Assembly: GCA_963835165.1 (NCBI GenBank) | Contig: CAWIGD010000070.1 | Location: 124,001 to 188,000, forward strand | Direction of reading: 5' to 3' | Source: VAZQ01 sp963835165 | GTDB taxonomy: Bacteria > Pseudomonadota > Alphaproteobacteria > Rhizobiales > Xanthobacteraceae | DNA: 64,000 nucleotides | Shown here: positions 17,761 to 25,619 of the stretch, in pieces | Position numbering within the stretch: the first letter of the stretch is position 1 | How the letters are laid out: each line of letters opens with the position of its first letter | Position numbers and translations under genes: made by a program | The notes under the pieces: model-generated | What the model was told of the DNA's origin: nothing | The model's database searches: none | What the model saw: the letters and a program-made list of their open reading frames with translations, nothing else

Positions 17761-19173
17761 ATGGGAAACCGTTACTTCACAGTTCCAGCGTTCATTGCCG
17801 CCGTGTTGCTGTGGCCCGGCGCTGCAAGCGCGCAGACCACCATCACCATCGGCATCGGCACCCAGGACACCACCACGAACACGGTGACGACCGGGACCAT
17901 CGTTCGTGAATTGAAGCTGTTCGAGAAGCACCTGCCGAAAGACGGGAAGTACGCCAACGTCAAATTCCAGATCGAGTGGAACAACTTCACGTCCGGCCCG
18001 CCCGTCACCAACGGCATGATGGCGAACAAGCTGCATATCGGAATGATGGGCGATTACCCCTTGGTGGTGAACGGGTTCACGTTTCAGAGCAATCCGGAGA
18101 GCAAGGCCCAATTGATCGCCGTTGCGGCATACAACATCTACGGTTCGGGCAACGGGCTCGTCGTGCACAAGGACTCCGCCTACTTCGAGCTGTCGGATCT
18201 CAAAGGCAAGGTGGTGAGCGTGCCGTTCGGATCGGCCGCCCACGGCATGGTTCTCAAGGCCATGCAGGATCGCAAGTGGCCGGCGGACTACTTTCAACTG
18301 GTCAGCCAGAGCCCGGAGGTCGGTTCGACCAATCTGCAGGAAAAGAAGATCGACGCCCACGCCGACTTCGTGCCGTTCGCCGAACTCCTCCCTTTCCGCG
18401 GCTTCGCCCGCAAGATTTTCGACGGCGTGGAGACCAATGCCCCGACCTGGCACGGCGTCGTGGTGCGGACGGACTTCGCCGAGAAATATCCGGAAGTGGT
18501 CGTTGCCTACATCAAGGCCGTCCTCGAGGCCAATGCCTGGGTGCGGGCCGACCCCAAGACGGCCGCTGAAATGATCGCCAAGTGGACCGGGATCGACAAG
18601 GAAGTCGTCTACATCTTCCTCGGCCCTGGCGGCATCATGACGATGGACCCGACCATCAAGCCGGAACTCGTGCAGGACGCGGCCGAAGACGCCAAGGTGC
18701 TGCAGAATCTCGGGCGCATGAAAGAGTTCGACGTCGCAAAATGGGTGAACGACAGCTACGTCCGCAAGGCCTACGGCGAACTCGGCCTCGACTATGACAA
18801 GCAGCGCGCCAGCTTCGAGAACTACGAGATCAAGGGCGAGGACGCGTTCTGCAAGAAGCCGATCAGCGAACCGCGCAAGGCCGGCGAGCTCTGGGTCGAC
18901 GGCGAGGGCATTGCATCCTTCAGCAGCCCGGCCTGCACGCTCGGCGCCTATGCCGACCTCAAGGCCAAAGGCAAGAAGATCACGGTCGCCTATGTCTTCG
19001 ACACCGAACGCGGCATCAAGCTGTTTGCCGACCAGGCATTCTTCGCCGTGGGCGGCAAGGACGAGATCGCGCCGTTCCTGCTCAAGAAGGATGCCGAGGC
19101 CCACGCCGCCAAGATCGGGGGCAAGGTCGTCAATTTCACCGAAGCGCTCAAATCGGCGATGAGCGGAGGCTGA
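17761..19173 (+). CDS. NitT/TauT-type ABC substrate-binding protein fused to a NosL-like domain
   Basis: 470 residues. A signal peptide (cleavage near AASAQ) is followed by a type II binding-protein body of the nitrate/sulfonate/taurine class (ITIGIGTQDTTTNTVT, MMANKLHIGMMGDYPLVVNG, LKGKVVSVPFGSAAHGMVLKA, EKYPEVVVAYIKA). After about residue 355 comes an extra domain: AFCKKPISEP (C364), SSPACTLGAYADL (C392), VAYVFD, AFFAVGG, and KDAEAHAAKIGGKVVNFTEAL. The last block matches the C-terminal signature of NosL, a Cu(I)-binding protein of nitrous oxide reductase maturation. I infer copper- or thiol-linked binding beside normal ligand capture. Confidence 0.85.
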   Translation: MGNRYFTVPAFIAAVLLWPGAASAQTTITIGIGTQDTTTNTVTTGTIVRELKLFEKHLPKDGKYANVKFQIEWNNFTSGPPVTNGMMANKLHIGMMGDYPLVVNGFTFQSNPESKAQLIAVAAYNIYGSGNGLVVHKDSAYFELSDLKGKVVSVPFGSAAHGMVLKAMQDRKWPADYFQLVSQSPEVGSTNLQEKKIDAHADFVPFAELLPFRGFARKIFDGVETNAPTWHGVVVRTDFAEKYPEVVVAYIKAVLEANAWVRADPKTAAEMIAKWTGIDKEVVYIFLGPGGIMTMDPTIKPELVQDAAEDAKVLQNLGRMKEFDVAKWVNDSYVRKAYGELGLDYDKQRASFENYEIKGEDAFCKKPISEPRKAGELWVDGEGIASFSSPACTLGAYADLKAKGKKITVAYVFDTERGIKLFADQAFFAVGGKDEIAPFLLKKDAEAHAAKIGGKVVNFTEALKSAMSGG

Positions 19174-19175
19174 GA

Positions 19176-20096
19176 GTGGAGCGGCTCGCGCTCAAGGAGG
19201 ACGCATCCGAGCCTGTTGAAATCTGCCCGCATATCGCGTCGGAGATGTCGCCACCGCACGTCACAGTGGCACCGGAGATTGCTGCCGCAACGTTCACAAA
19301 ACTTGCCCGGCGCTGGCTCGCGCTCAACGGCGGCAGGCTTCGGGCCGTCGCCCTCGGCGCTCTGGCGCTTCTTGTTTTCCTCGTCGCCTGGCATCTGCTG
19401 ACCAAATACCGCGTCAACGTCTACGTGCGATTTCTCAACGTCCCGTCGCCGGAACAAGTGCTCGAACGGGCCGCGCGGGCATTCAAAGATCCGAAATTCT
19501 TCTCACATGTCGTGCTGAGCTGCCGCCGGATCCTGATCGGGTTCCTGCTCGCGACCGTCGTCGCCGTGCCGCTCGGCTTGGTGATGGGCCGTTTCCGTGT
19601 CGTTCGCGAGCTCATCTTTCCAGTGTCCGAGGTGTTTCGGCCTATCCCCGCCATAGCCTGGGTGCCGATGTCGATCATGCTGTGGCCCTCGAACGAGGAG
19701 AGCATCGTCTTCATCACCTTCCTCGGCTCGTTCTTCCCCATTCTCATCAACACGCTCCACGGCATGAAGATGGTCGACCAGGTGCTGGTACGCGCGGCGC
19801 AATGTCTGGGCGCGCGCGAGAGCGCGATCTTCCGCGAGGTTTATTTCCCCGCCGCGCTGCCGCACATCTTTACCGGCCTGACTGTCGGTATGGGCGTCGC
19901 CTGGGTTTCGCTGATCGCGGCCGAGATGATCTCCGGCCAGTTCGGCATCGGCTACTTCACCTGGGAGGCCTATTCGCTCGTTCAGTACTCCGACATCGCG
20001 CTCGGGATGATCTGCATCGGCGTGCTCGGGCTGGCTTCGAGCGCCGCAATTCGCGGCCTCGGCCATGTGGTGATGCCTTGGGCCCGCGCGACATGA
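19176..20096 (+). CDS. NitT/TauT-type ABC transporter permease
   Basis: 306 residues from GTG 19176, two bases after the binding-protein stop; an ATG at 19245 is an alternative. About six membrane segments, beginning near residue 65, with the binding-protein-dependent transport signature (EAA loop) around RAAQCLGARESAIFREVYFPAALPHIFTGL. It forms the inner-membrane channel for the preceding binding protein and overlaps the next gene by ATGA (20093-20096). Confidence 0.9.
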   Translation: MERLALKEDASEPVEICPHIASEMSPPHVTVAPEIAAATFTKLARRWLALNGGRLRAVALGALALLVFLVAWHLLTKYRVNVYVRFLNVPSPEQVLERAARAFKDPKFFSHVVLSCRRILIGFLLATVVAVPLGLVMGRFRVVRELIFPVSEVFRPIPAIAWVPMSIMLWPSNEESIVFITFLGSFFPILINTLHGMKMVDQVLVRAAQCLGARESAIFREVYFPAALPHIFTGLTVGMGVAWVSLIAAEMISGQFGIGYFTWEAYSLVQYSDIALGMICIGVLGLASSAAIRGLGHVVMPWARAT

Positions 20097-20953
20097 CCAA
20101 CGATCCAAAGGGATTTGTCGACATCCAGGATTTCCGGCTGTCCTACGATACGCTCCAGGGCGAGGTCGAGGCCGTCGGCAAAGTGTCGCTCCACGTCGAT
20201 CCCGGCGAGTTCGTCTCGATCATCGGACCGTCGGGCTGCGGCAAATCCACCCTCCTCAACGCGGTCGCGGGCTTCCTCAAGCCGACGGGAGGGACGATCA
20301 CCGTCGATGGCGACGCGGTCGACGGACCAAGCGCTGACCGCGGCATGGTGTTTCAGCAATATTCTCTGTTTCCCTGGAAGACGGTGCGGGGCAATGTCGA
20401 GTTCGGCCTCAAGATGAAGGGCAAGAGCAAGCACAACCGCGAAGTGGCGGCGCGCACGCTGCTCGGCCTCGCAGGTCTGCTTCCATTCGAAAATCAGTAT
20501 CCGGACCGCCTCTCCGGTGGGATGAAGCAGCGCGTGGGCATCGTGCGGGCGCTCGCCACCGGCCCCAAGGTCCTGCTGCTGGACGAGCCGTTCGGCTCCC
20601 TCGACGCGCAGACGCGGGTCATCATGCAACAGATACTCACCAATATGTGGCAGCGCCTGAAGATCTCGGTGCTGTTCGTGACCCACGACATCGACGAGGC
20701 GATTTTCCTATCCGACCGCGTGTACTGCATGACCGCACGACCGGGCACGATCAAGGCCGAGATCATGGTCCCGCTCGAGCGCCCGCGCCAGCAGGCTATG
20801 ATGATGTCGTCCGAATTCCTTGCCCTGCGACGTGGACTGATGTCGCTCATTCGCGAGGAAAGCTTGAAAGCGATGGGCGGCGAGATCAGCGACGGGGCGC
20901 TGCAGGGACTGAGCATCGACCTGCACGGCCAGAGCCTGGCTGACGTCATTTAG
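20093..20953 (+). CDS. NitT/TauT-type ABC transporter ATP-binding protein
   Basis: 286 residues. Walker A GPSGCGKST, Q-loop VFQQYSLFPWKT, signature LSGGMKQR, Walker B VLLLDEPFGSLD, H-loop VTHDIDEA: a complete nucleotide-binding domain of the SsuB/TauB/NrtD type. Translationally coupled to the permease by a 4-bp overlap. Last gene of the transporter set. A 239-bp gap follows before the deacetylase-fold gene. Confidence 0.93.
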   Translation: MTNDPKGFVDIQDFRLSYDTLQGEVEAVGKVSLHVDPGEFVSIIGPSGCGKSTLLNAVAGFLKPTGGTITVDGDAVDGPSADRGMVFQQYSLFPWKTVRGNVEFGLKMKGKSKHNREVAARTLLGLAGLLPFENQYPDRLSGGMKQRVGIVRALATGPKVLLLDEPFGSLDAQTRVIMQQILTNMWQRLKISVLFVTHDIDEAIFLSDRVYCMTARPGTIKAEIMVPLERPRQQAMMMSSEFLALRRGLMSLIREESLKAMGGEISDGALQGLSIDLHGQSLADVI

Positions 20954-21192
20954 GCTCCGGACACGGGCCGCACCCGCCATTCGGCGCGAGTTACAACGCC
21001 GAAGCCGACGCGGCGTGTGCGTCGGGCGCACGCGCTTCGCTTTCAGATCGGCTTTCCTGATTTTCGGCGCCGACGTTTCCGCGTCCGCGTTCGCGCCCGC
21101 GGATAAGCTTGCCTGCCGGGCCGAGCGGGCTAGCATGGCTCGCAATTCCATCCGTCGGTCGCGACCCCGCGACATTCGAAACAGGAGGACCA

Positions 21193-22095
21193 ATGCTCCA
21201 GTTGCCCGCCCACAAACGATACGCCTATTCGCCGATCGTCAAACGGCCGGATTATGCGTGGCCGGACGGCAAGCGCCTCGCCTTCTACATCGCGCTCAAC
21301 ATCGAGCATTTCGCGTTCGGCGCCGGCCTCGGGATGGATCCGTCCAATCGCAGCGGCCAGCAGAACTCGCGAAATTTCGCCTGGCGCGACTACGGCAACC
21401 GGGTCGGCAACTGGCGCCTGTTCGAAATCCTGGACGAGCTGAAACTGCCAGCGACCGTCCTTCTCAACAGCAGCGTCTGCTATCACTATCCGGAGATCGT
21501 CGAAAAGATCAAAGCGCGCGGCGATGACGTACTGGGCCACGGCCGCACCAATGCCGAGCTTCTGCGCCCGATGTGGGAGCACGACGAGGCGCGCGCCATC
21601 CAGGAATGCACCGAGGTGATCGAGACGCATGTCGGCGTGAGGCCCACGGGTTGGATGGGTCCGGGCGCGCTCGAATCCAACGTCACCCCCGATCTCCTGA
21701 AGGAGACCGGCTATACCCACCTGCTCGACTGGCCGCTCGATGACCAGCCGATCTGGATGCAGACGCGCGCCGGGCCTCTGCTATCGGTCCCCTACCCGAT
21801 GGAATTGAACGACGCCGGCTCGCAGGCGCACCGCGATCATACCGGCCGCGAGTTTGCCGACATGATCGTGGATCAGTTCGAGGAGCTGCTGGAACAGTCG
21901 GAGCGCCAGCCCTTGGTGTTTTCGCTGGCGTTGCACGGCTTCATCGTGGGGCAGCCGTTCCGGCTGCGACCGCTGCGGCAAGCGATCAAGCACTGCGTCG
22001 AACACAAGCACAACGACCGGGTCTGGTACACGCGCGCCGGTGATATCGCCAACTACTGCTTCTCGCTCCCGAAGGGTGTCATTCCCGGCAGCTGA
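21193..22095 (+). CDS. Polysaccharide deacetylase-fold hydrolase (PuuE-like)
   Basis: 300 residues. NodB-type TIM barrel as in allantoinase PuuE and related amide hydrolases: KRLAFYIALNIEHF at the first strand, GDDVLGHGRTNAELL (metal His), GWMGPGALESNVTPDLLKE and the terminal FSLALHGFIVGQPFR block. It probably hydrolyses an N-acyl, imide or cyclic amide bond rather than chitin. AGGAGGACCA precedes the ATG at 21193. The gene lies at the left edge of the catabolic island. Confidence 0.85.
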   Translation: MLQLPAHKRYAYSPIVKRPDYAWPDGKRLAFYIALNIEHFAFGAGLGMDPSNRSGQQNSRNFAWRDYGNRVGNWRLFEILDELKLPATVLLNSSVCYHYPEIVEKIKARGDDVLGHGRTNAELLRPMWEHDEARAIQECTEVIETHVGVRPTGWMGPGALESNVTPDLLKETGYTHLLDWPLDDQPIWMQTRAGPLLSVPYPMELNDAGSQAHRDHTGREFADMIVDQFEELLEQSERQPLVFSLALHGFIVGQPFRLRPLRQAIKHCVEHKHNDRVWYTRAGDIANYCFSLPKGVIPGS

Positions 22096-22106
22096 GTCCG
22101 GCGCTT

Positions 22107-22232
22107 TTGCGGCTGCAACTGCGCGGCCTTGATGGCGTCGCCGGACTGCGCCTGCTCCCGGCCGGTCTGGGCCACGAGTTCTTCCGGCGTGGTGCCGTTC
22201 GCCGCGATACCGAGCGCCGCCAACTGCGCGCG
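22107..22232 (-). pseudogene. Remnant of a Bug/TctC-type solute-binding protein (C-terminal fragment)
   Basis: The minus strand encodes AQLAALGIAANGTTPEELVA followed by TGREQAQSGDAIKAAQLQPQ. This matches the typical C-terminus of tripartite tricarboxylate transporter (Bug/TctC) binding proteins (LAALG-x-x-P-x-G-S/T-TPEE-x-x-A...KVIKAA-x-I-xP). Upstream residues no longer look like the family. I read this as a decayed gene end. The rest of the 313-bp gap (22096-22408) holds only the ubiD1 promoter area. Confidence 0.5.
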
Positions 22233-22343
22233 GTGGCGGGGTCCGCGCGCCCGGCGATGACGTGCTTGGCGCGCCAACCGTGACGGCGCGAGGCGGAGTG
22301 GTCTCGGTGCGCCTTGGACTTGTCGCGGCAGACCTATAGCATG

Positions 22344-22365
22344 TACTAATCTTGGGACCATCGTG
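22344..22365. promoter_or_regulatory. Weak copy of the shared 22-bp motif upstream of ubiD1
   Basis: TACTAATCTTGGGACCATCG lies 44-65 bp before ubiD1. It resembles the minus-strand site at 49434-49463 over the block CTAA-N2-TTGGGA-N-CAT, but lacks the TACTAT end. It is listed because of its position; on sequence alone it would be marginal. Confidence 0.25.
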
Positions 22366-22408
22366 CGTGGCTTCGCTTCATGCCGAGCCATTTTGTAGGA
22401 CGGCAGGC

Positions 22409-23785
22409 ATGGCAGCGCGCAGAATGGACCCGGACCGGCGCAACGAGGACTTTCGCGGCATGCTCGCGCGCATGGAGCGCGAGGGTCACCTGCGGCGGGT
22501 GACCAAGACGATCAGTCCCCGCCACATCACGGCCTTGTGCGGCCAAGCTCCAAGCGCGGTGCTCTGCGAGGCGGTCGAAGATTACGACATTCCCGTTGTG
22601 GGTGGCCTGTACTGGACCCGCGACCGTCTGGCATCCGCCCTCGACTGGCCGGCAGGCGAGCTCGGCAGCCGCTTTGCTGCCGCCGTGGCGCGGCCGCTCT
22701 CACCGGTGCTGGTGAACGATGCGCCATGCCAGGACGTTGTGGCGACGGGCGACGACGTCGACCTTACGGCGCTGCCGATACCGTTCATGCATGAAAAGGA
22801 CGGCGCACCCTACATTTCCGCCGGCGTGGCCTTCGCCGACGATCCCGAGCTCGGACCGAATGCCGGATGCTACCGGCTGATGTTCCGCACGCGGCGGGAA
22901 ATGGCCATTGATCTCTTCACGGCCTCAGACCTGCGCCGTTACTACACCAGAACCTACGAGCGCAAACAGCCTCTGCCGGTGGCGATCGCGATCGGCGTGC
23001 ATGCGTTCGAGCACATGGCCGCGGCCTATAAAGCCCCGGCCGGGCTGAACGAAATGGAGATCGCGGGAGGCCTGCGCGGCGAGCCCGCGCACCTCGTGCG
23101 CGCCAAGACCGTGGACGTCATGGTACCCGCGAATGCCGAGATCGTGCTGGAAGGCGAACTGCTGCCCAACGGCTGGACCGCCGACGAGGGGCCGTTCGGC
23201 GAGTTCGCCGGCATGCAGGGCGATCTGAAGCACAATCCGCTGTTTCGCGTGGGCGCGATCACGCACCGCCGCAATCCCATCTTCTACGCGCTGCAAATGC
23301 CATGGGAAAACGACTGGCTGAACGGCCCCGCGACCGAGGCTGCGTGCAGACGGGTGCTGGGGCTTGCCGGGATCCAGGTTGCGGGCGTGCGTGCCACCGA
23401 AGGTGGATGCTGCGGCTGGTCGGTGGTCGCCGCGATCAAGAAGCGCGCCGGGGAAGGCAGGAATGCCCTCGCGGCTCTGCTGTCGCTCCCGGTCGTGAAG
23501 CAGGCGATCGTCACCGACGATGATATCGATATCTACAATTCCGATGAGGTCGAGTGGGCGGTCACATTCCGTTGCCAGGCCGACAAGGACATCATCATCC
23601 TGTCGGGCATGAAGGGAAAGCACGTCGACCCCAGCGTGCGGCCCTGGGACCTCAAGCCGGGCGAGCTGCCGACGACCGCGAAATTCGGCATCGACGCGAC
23701 CATTCCTGAAGGCATTCCGGCATTTCGCTACGAGCGGATTGTTCCCGCGTTCCGGAGCGAAGTGCGCCTGGAGGATTACCTGTGA
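22409..23785 (+). CDS. UbiD-family (prenylated-FMN) decarboxylase
   Basis: 458 residues. UbiD signature blocks: DVVATGDDVDLTALPIPFMHEKDGAPYISAG, the prFMN/metal segment around GCYRLMFRTRREMAIDLF, the acidic catalytic motif DEGPFGEFAG, and DIDIYNSDEVEWAVTFR. UbiD enzymes reversibly decarboxylate aromatic, heteroaromatic or unsaturated acids with prenyl-FMN, which needs a UbiX transferase; none is seen in this window. Start ATG 22409 after TAGGACGG. Its stop overlaps the next small gene. Confidence 0.92.
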   Translation: MAARRMDPDRRNEDFRGMLARMEREGHLRRVTKTISPRHITALCGQAPSAVLCEAVEDYDIPVVGGLYWTRDRLASALDWPAGELGSRFAAAVARPLSPVLVNDAPCQDVVATGDDVDLTALPIPFMHEKDGAPYISAGVAFADDPELGPNAGCYRLMFRTRREMAIDLFTASDLRRYYTRTYERKQPLPVAIAIGVHAFEHMAAAYKAPAGLNEMEIAGGLRGEPAHLVRAKTVDVMVPANAEIVLEGELLPNGWTADEGPFGEFAGMQGDLKHNPLFRVGAITHRRNPIFYALQMPWENDWLNGPATEAACRRVLGLAGIQVAGVRATEGGCCGWSVVAAIKKRAGEGRNALAALLSLPVVKQAIVTDDDIDIYNSDEVEWAVTFRCQADKDIIILSGMKGKHVDPSVRPWDLKPGELPTTAKFGIDATIPEGIPAFRYERIVPAFRSEVRLEDYL

Positions 23786-23985
23786 CCAGCGGCCGGCAAG
23801 CGGATCCCGCGCTCGTCAAGCGAATCGAGGCGTGTCTGCGCGAGCCCGTCTACTTTCGCGACATACTCGATGCCACCCGCGACCAGAAGTACCGGGCGGT
23901 CCTCCTGGCCTGGAGCGACATCCGCACACGCCATGCCCTCGAACGGGACGAGCACGGACGCTACTGGCGTGCCGAGCGGGCCTGA
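23782..23985 (+). CDS. Small protein coupled to UbiD
   Basis: 67 residues, starting at a GTG that overlaps the ubiD1 stop (GTGA, 23782-23785), which signals translational coupling. The pattern PVYFRDILDATRDQKYRAVLLAWSDIRTRHALERDEHGRYW could be a small winged-helix or alpha-beta fold. It is unlike the Cys-containing D subunits of hydroxyarylate decarboxylases (BsdD/VdcD). I do not recognise the family. An accessory subunit for UbiD1 is a guess from position. Confidence 0.65.
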   Translation: MTSGRQADPALVKRIEACLREPVYFRDILDATRDQKYRAVLLAWSDIRTRHALERDEHGRYWRAERA

Positions 23986-24052
23986 TCTTGCGGCGGCCGT
24001 TCGCACGTTGATCGCGGGATGCGCCCCGTTGTTGTTTGCGCGTCCGCAAAGG

Positions 24053-24074
24053 TACTATCATCTAGACCACAGGC
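24053..24074. promoter_or_regulatory. Shared 22-bp operator-like motif upstream of ubiD2
   Basis: Plus strand TACTATCATCTAGACC followed by ACAGGC, 20 bp before the GTG start of ubiD2. The first nine bases are identical to those of the sites at 35623-35644 and 40187-40208 when read in the matching direction. It lies in the 108-bp gap after the small gene. Confidence 0.5.
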
Positions 24075-24093
24075 CCACTGTCAGGGGACATCC

Positions 24094-25498
24094 GTGAGAG
24101 GAAACGTCGACTACGATAGCCAGAGCTTGCGTGGCTTTTTGCGGCTGGTCGAAACCGAATATCCGGACGAGCTGCTGCGGATCCGCCAGCCGATCGACTT
24201 GCGCTTCGAGTTCGACCGCACTGGTGTTCGAACTCGATCAAGCGGGGAAAAGTCCTGTTGTGGTGTTCGAGAACGTGCGTGGCAGCGGCATGCAGCTCGT
24301 CACCAACGTCGCCGGCAACCGCAAGCTGCTGGCCGCTTGCCTTGGCGTGGCTCCCGGGAACCTGCCCACGGCCTTTCGCGAACGCTGCCAGACGTATATT
24401 CCCTGCGAAACCGTTGACCGTGGCGCGTGGGACGACGTGGTGATCGAAGGCGACGACGTCGATCTGACGAAGCTGCCGATCCCACTGCAATTCTCGGTCG
24501 ACGCGGCGCCCTACATCACCGCCGGCCAGATCGTCGCCCGCGACCCGGTGACCGGCATCGACACGACAGGCTTCCACCGCCTGATGCTGAAGGACAAGAA
24601 CCGGCTCGGCGTGTCGCTGCATTCCCGCCGCCGGCTGTACGAATTCCACCGCCGCGCCGAAGAACGCGGAGAATCGCTGCCGGCGGTCATCACCCTCGGG
24701 GTTCACCCGCTGCATTATATGGGCTCGATGGTCTACGCTTATCCGCCGCAGGTGAGGAAATTCGAGATCATCGGTGGTCTGTTCGGCGAACCGTACCGGC
24801 TGGCTCGCTGTGGCGTGAACGATCTCGAAGTGCCCGCCGGGGCCGAGATCATCATCGAAGGCGAGATCCTCGCCAACGTGCACGAGCCGGAAGGTCCGTT
24901 CGGCGAGTTCACGGGTTATGCCTCATACCGCAGCACGCAGAACGTGTTCGTCGCGCACCGGATTCGCATGCGCCGCGACGCCATGTTGCACAGCGTCACC
25001 TCGGGCATGTCGCGGGATCACATCTTGGTTTCCTGCATCACCCGCGAGGGCGAGATCCTCAACGCTCTGCGGCGGAATCTGCCGAACGTGCGAGCGGTGC
25101 ACGTCCCGCACACGACCTGCGGCGCGTTCATGGCGTTCGTTTCCATGAAGAAGATCGCCGAGGGCGAGCCCCAGATGGCGATCATGGCCACGCTCGGCAC
25201 CGAGCTCTACACCAAATACGTGATCGTGGTGGACGACGACGTCGACATCTTCAACATCAACGACGTCATGTGGGCGGTTGCGACACGCGTGCGTGCGGAG
25301 AAGGACATCATTTTCATCCCCGGCGCAAAGGGTGCGATCCTCGACCCCACGTCGGACCCACAGACCTTCACCTTGACCAAGATGGGCATCGATGCCACCC
25401 GCCCAACCGGACGCGATTTCGCGGAGCGGCTGACCATTTCTGACGATCAGCGGACCCGCGCGCGCTCCATCCTCGAGGCCGCCGGAGTTAAATTCTAA
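24094..25498 (+). pseudogene. UbiD-family decarboxylase, frameshifted by one base
   Basis: The GTG at 24094 (after CAGGGGAC) starts RGNVDYDSQSLRGFLRLVE...LRFEFD. From codon 41 on the frame is lost, while the +1 frame continues ALVFELDQAGKSPVVVFENV and a full UbiD body: GDDVDLTKLPIPLQFSVDAAP, GFHRLMLKDKNRLGVSLHSR, PEGPFGEFTGY, VDDDVDIFNINDVMWAVATR. Removing one base (likely a C at 24216-24217) restores 467 residues. The rest is intact, so a sequencing error is as likely as inactivation. Second UbiD of the tandem pair. Confidence 0.85.
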
Positions 25499-25556
25499 GC
25501 GTGTCGGCTCTGGGCTCAATCGGCACTGCACGTCACCTGACCCGCGGATCCATCAT

Positions 25557-25575
25557 TCTTCGGAGAAGACTTTTT
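25557..25575 (+). terminator. Weak terminator candidate after ubiD2
   Basis: TCTTC-GGA-GAAGA hairpin followed by CTTTTT in the 121-bp gap between the convergent ubiD2 and gcvP ends. The stem is only 5 bp, so this is tentative. Confidence 0.3.
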
Positions 25576-25619
25576 CACCAGGATGGATGGTCGGATCACG
25601 CCGGACAACGAGACTGCGG

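Noticed and set aside
17503..19104. 533-codon open frame on the minus strand opposite the NosL-fused binding protein
   Set aside because: It is antisense to a gene with clear signal peptide and family motifs; its translation is rich in Arg, Asp, Gly and Val without any family block, as expected for the shadow of a GC-rich gene.
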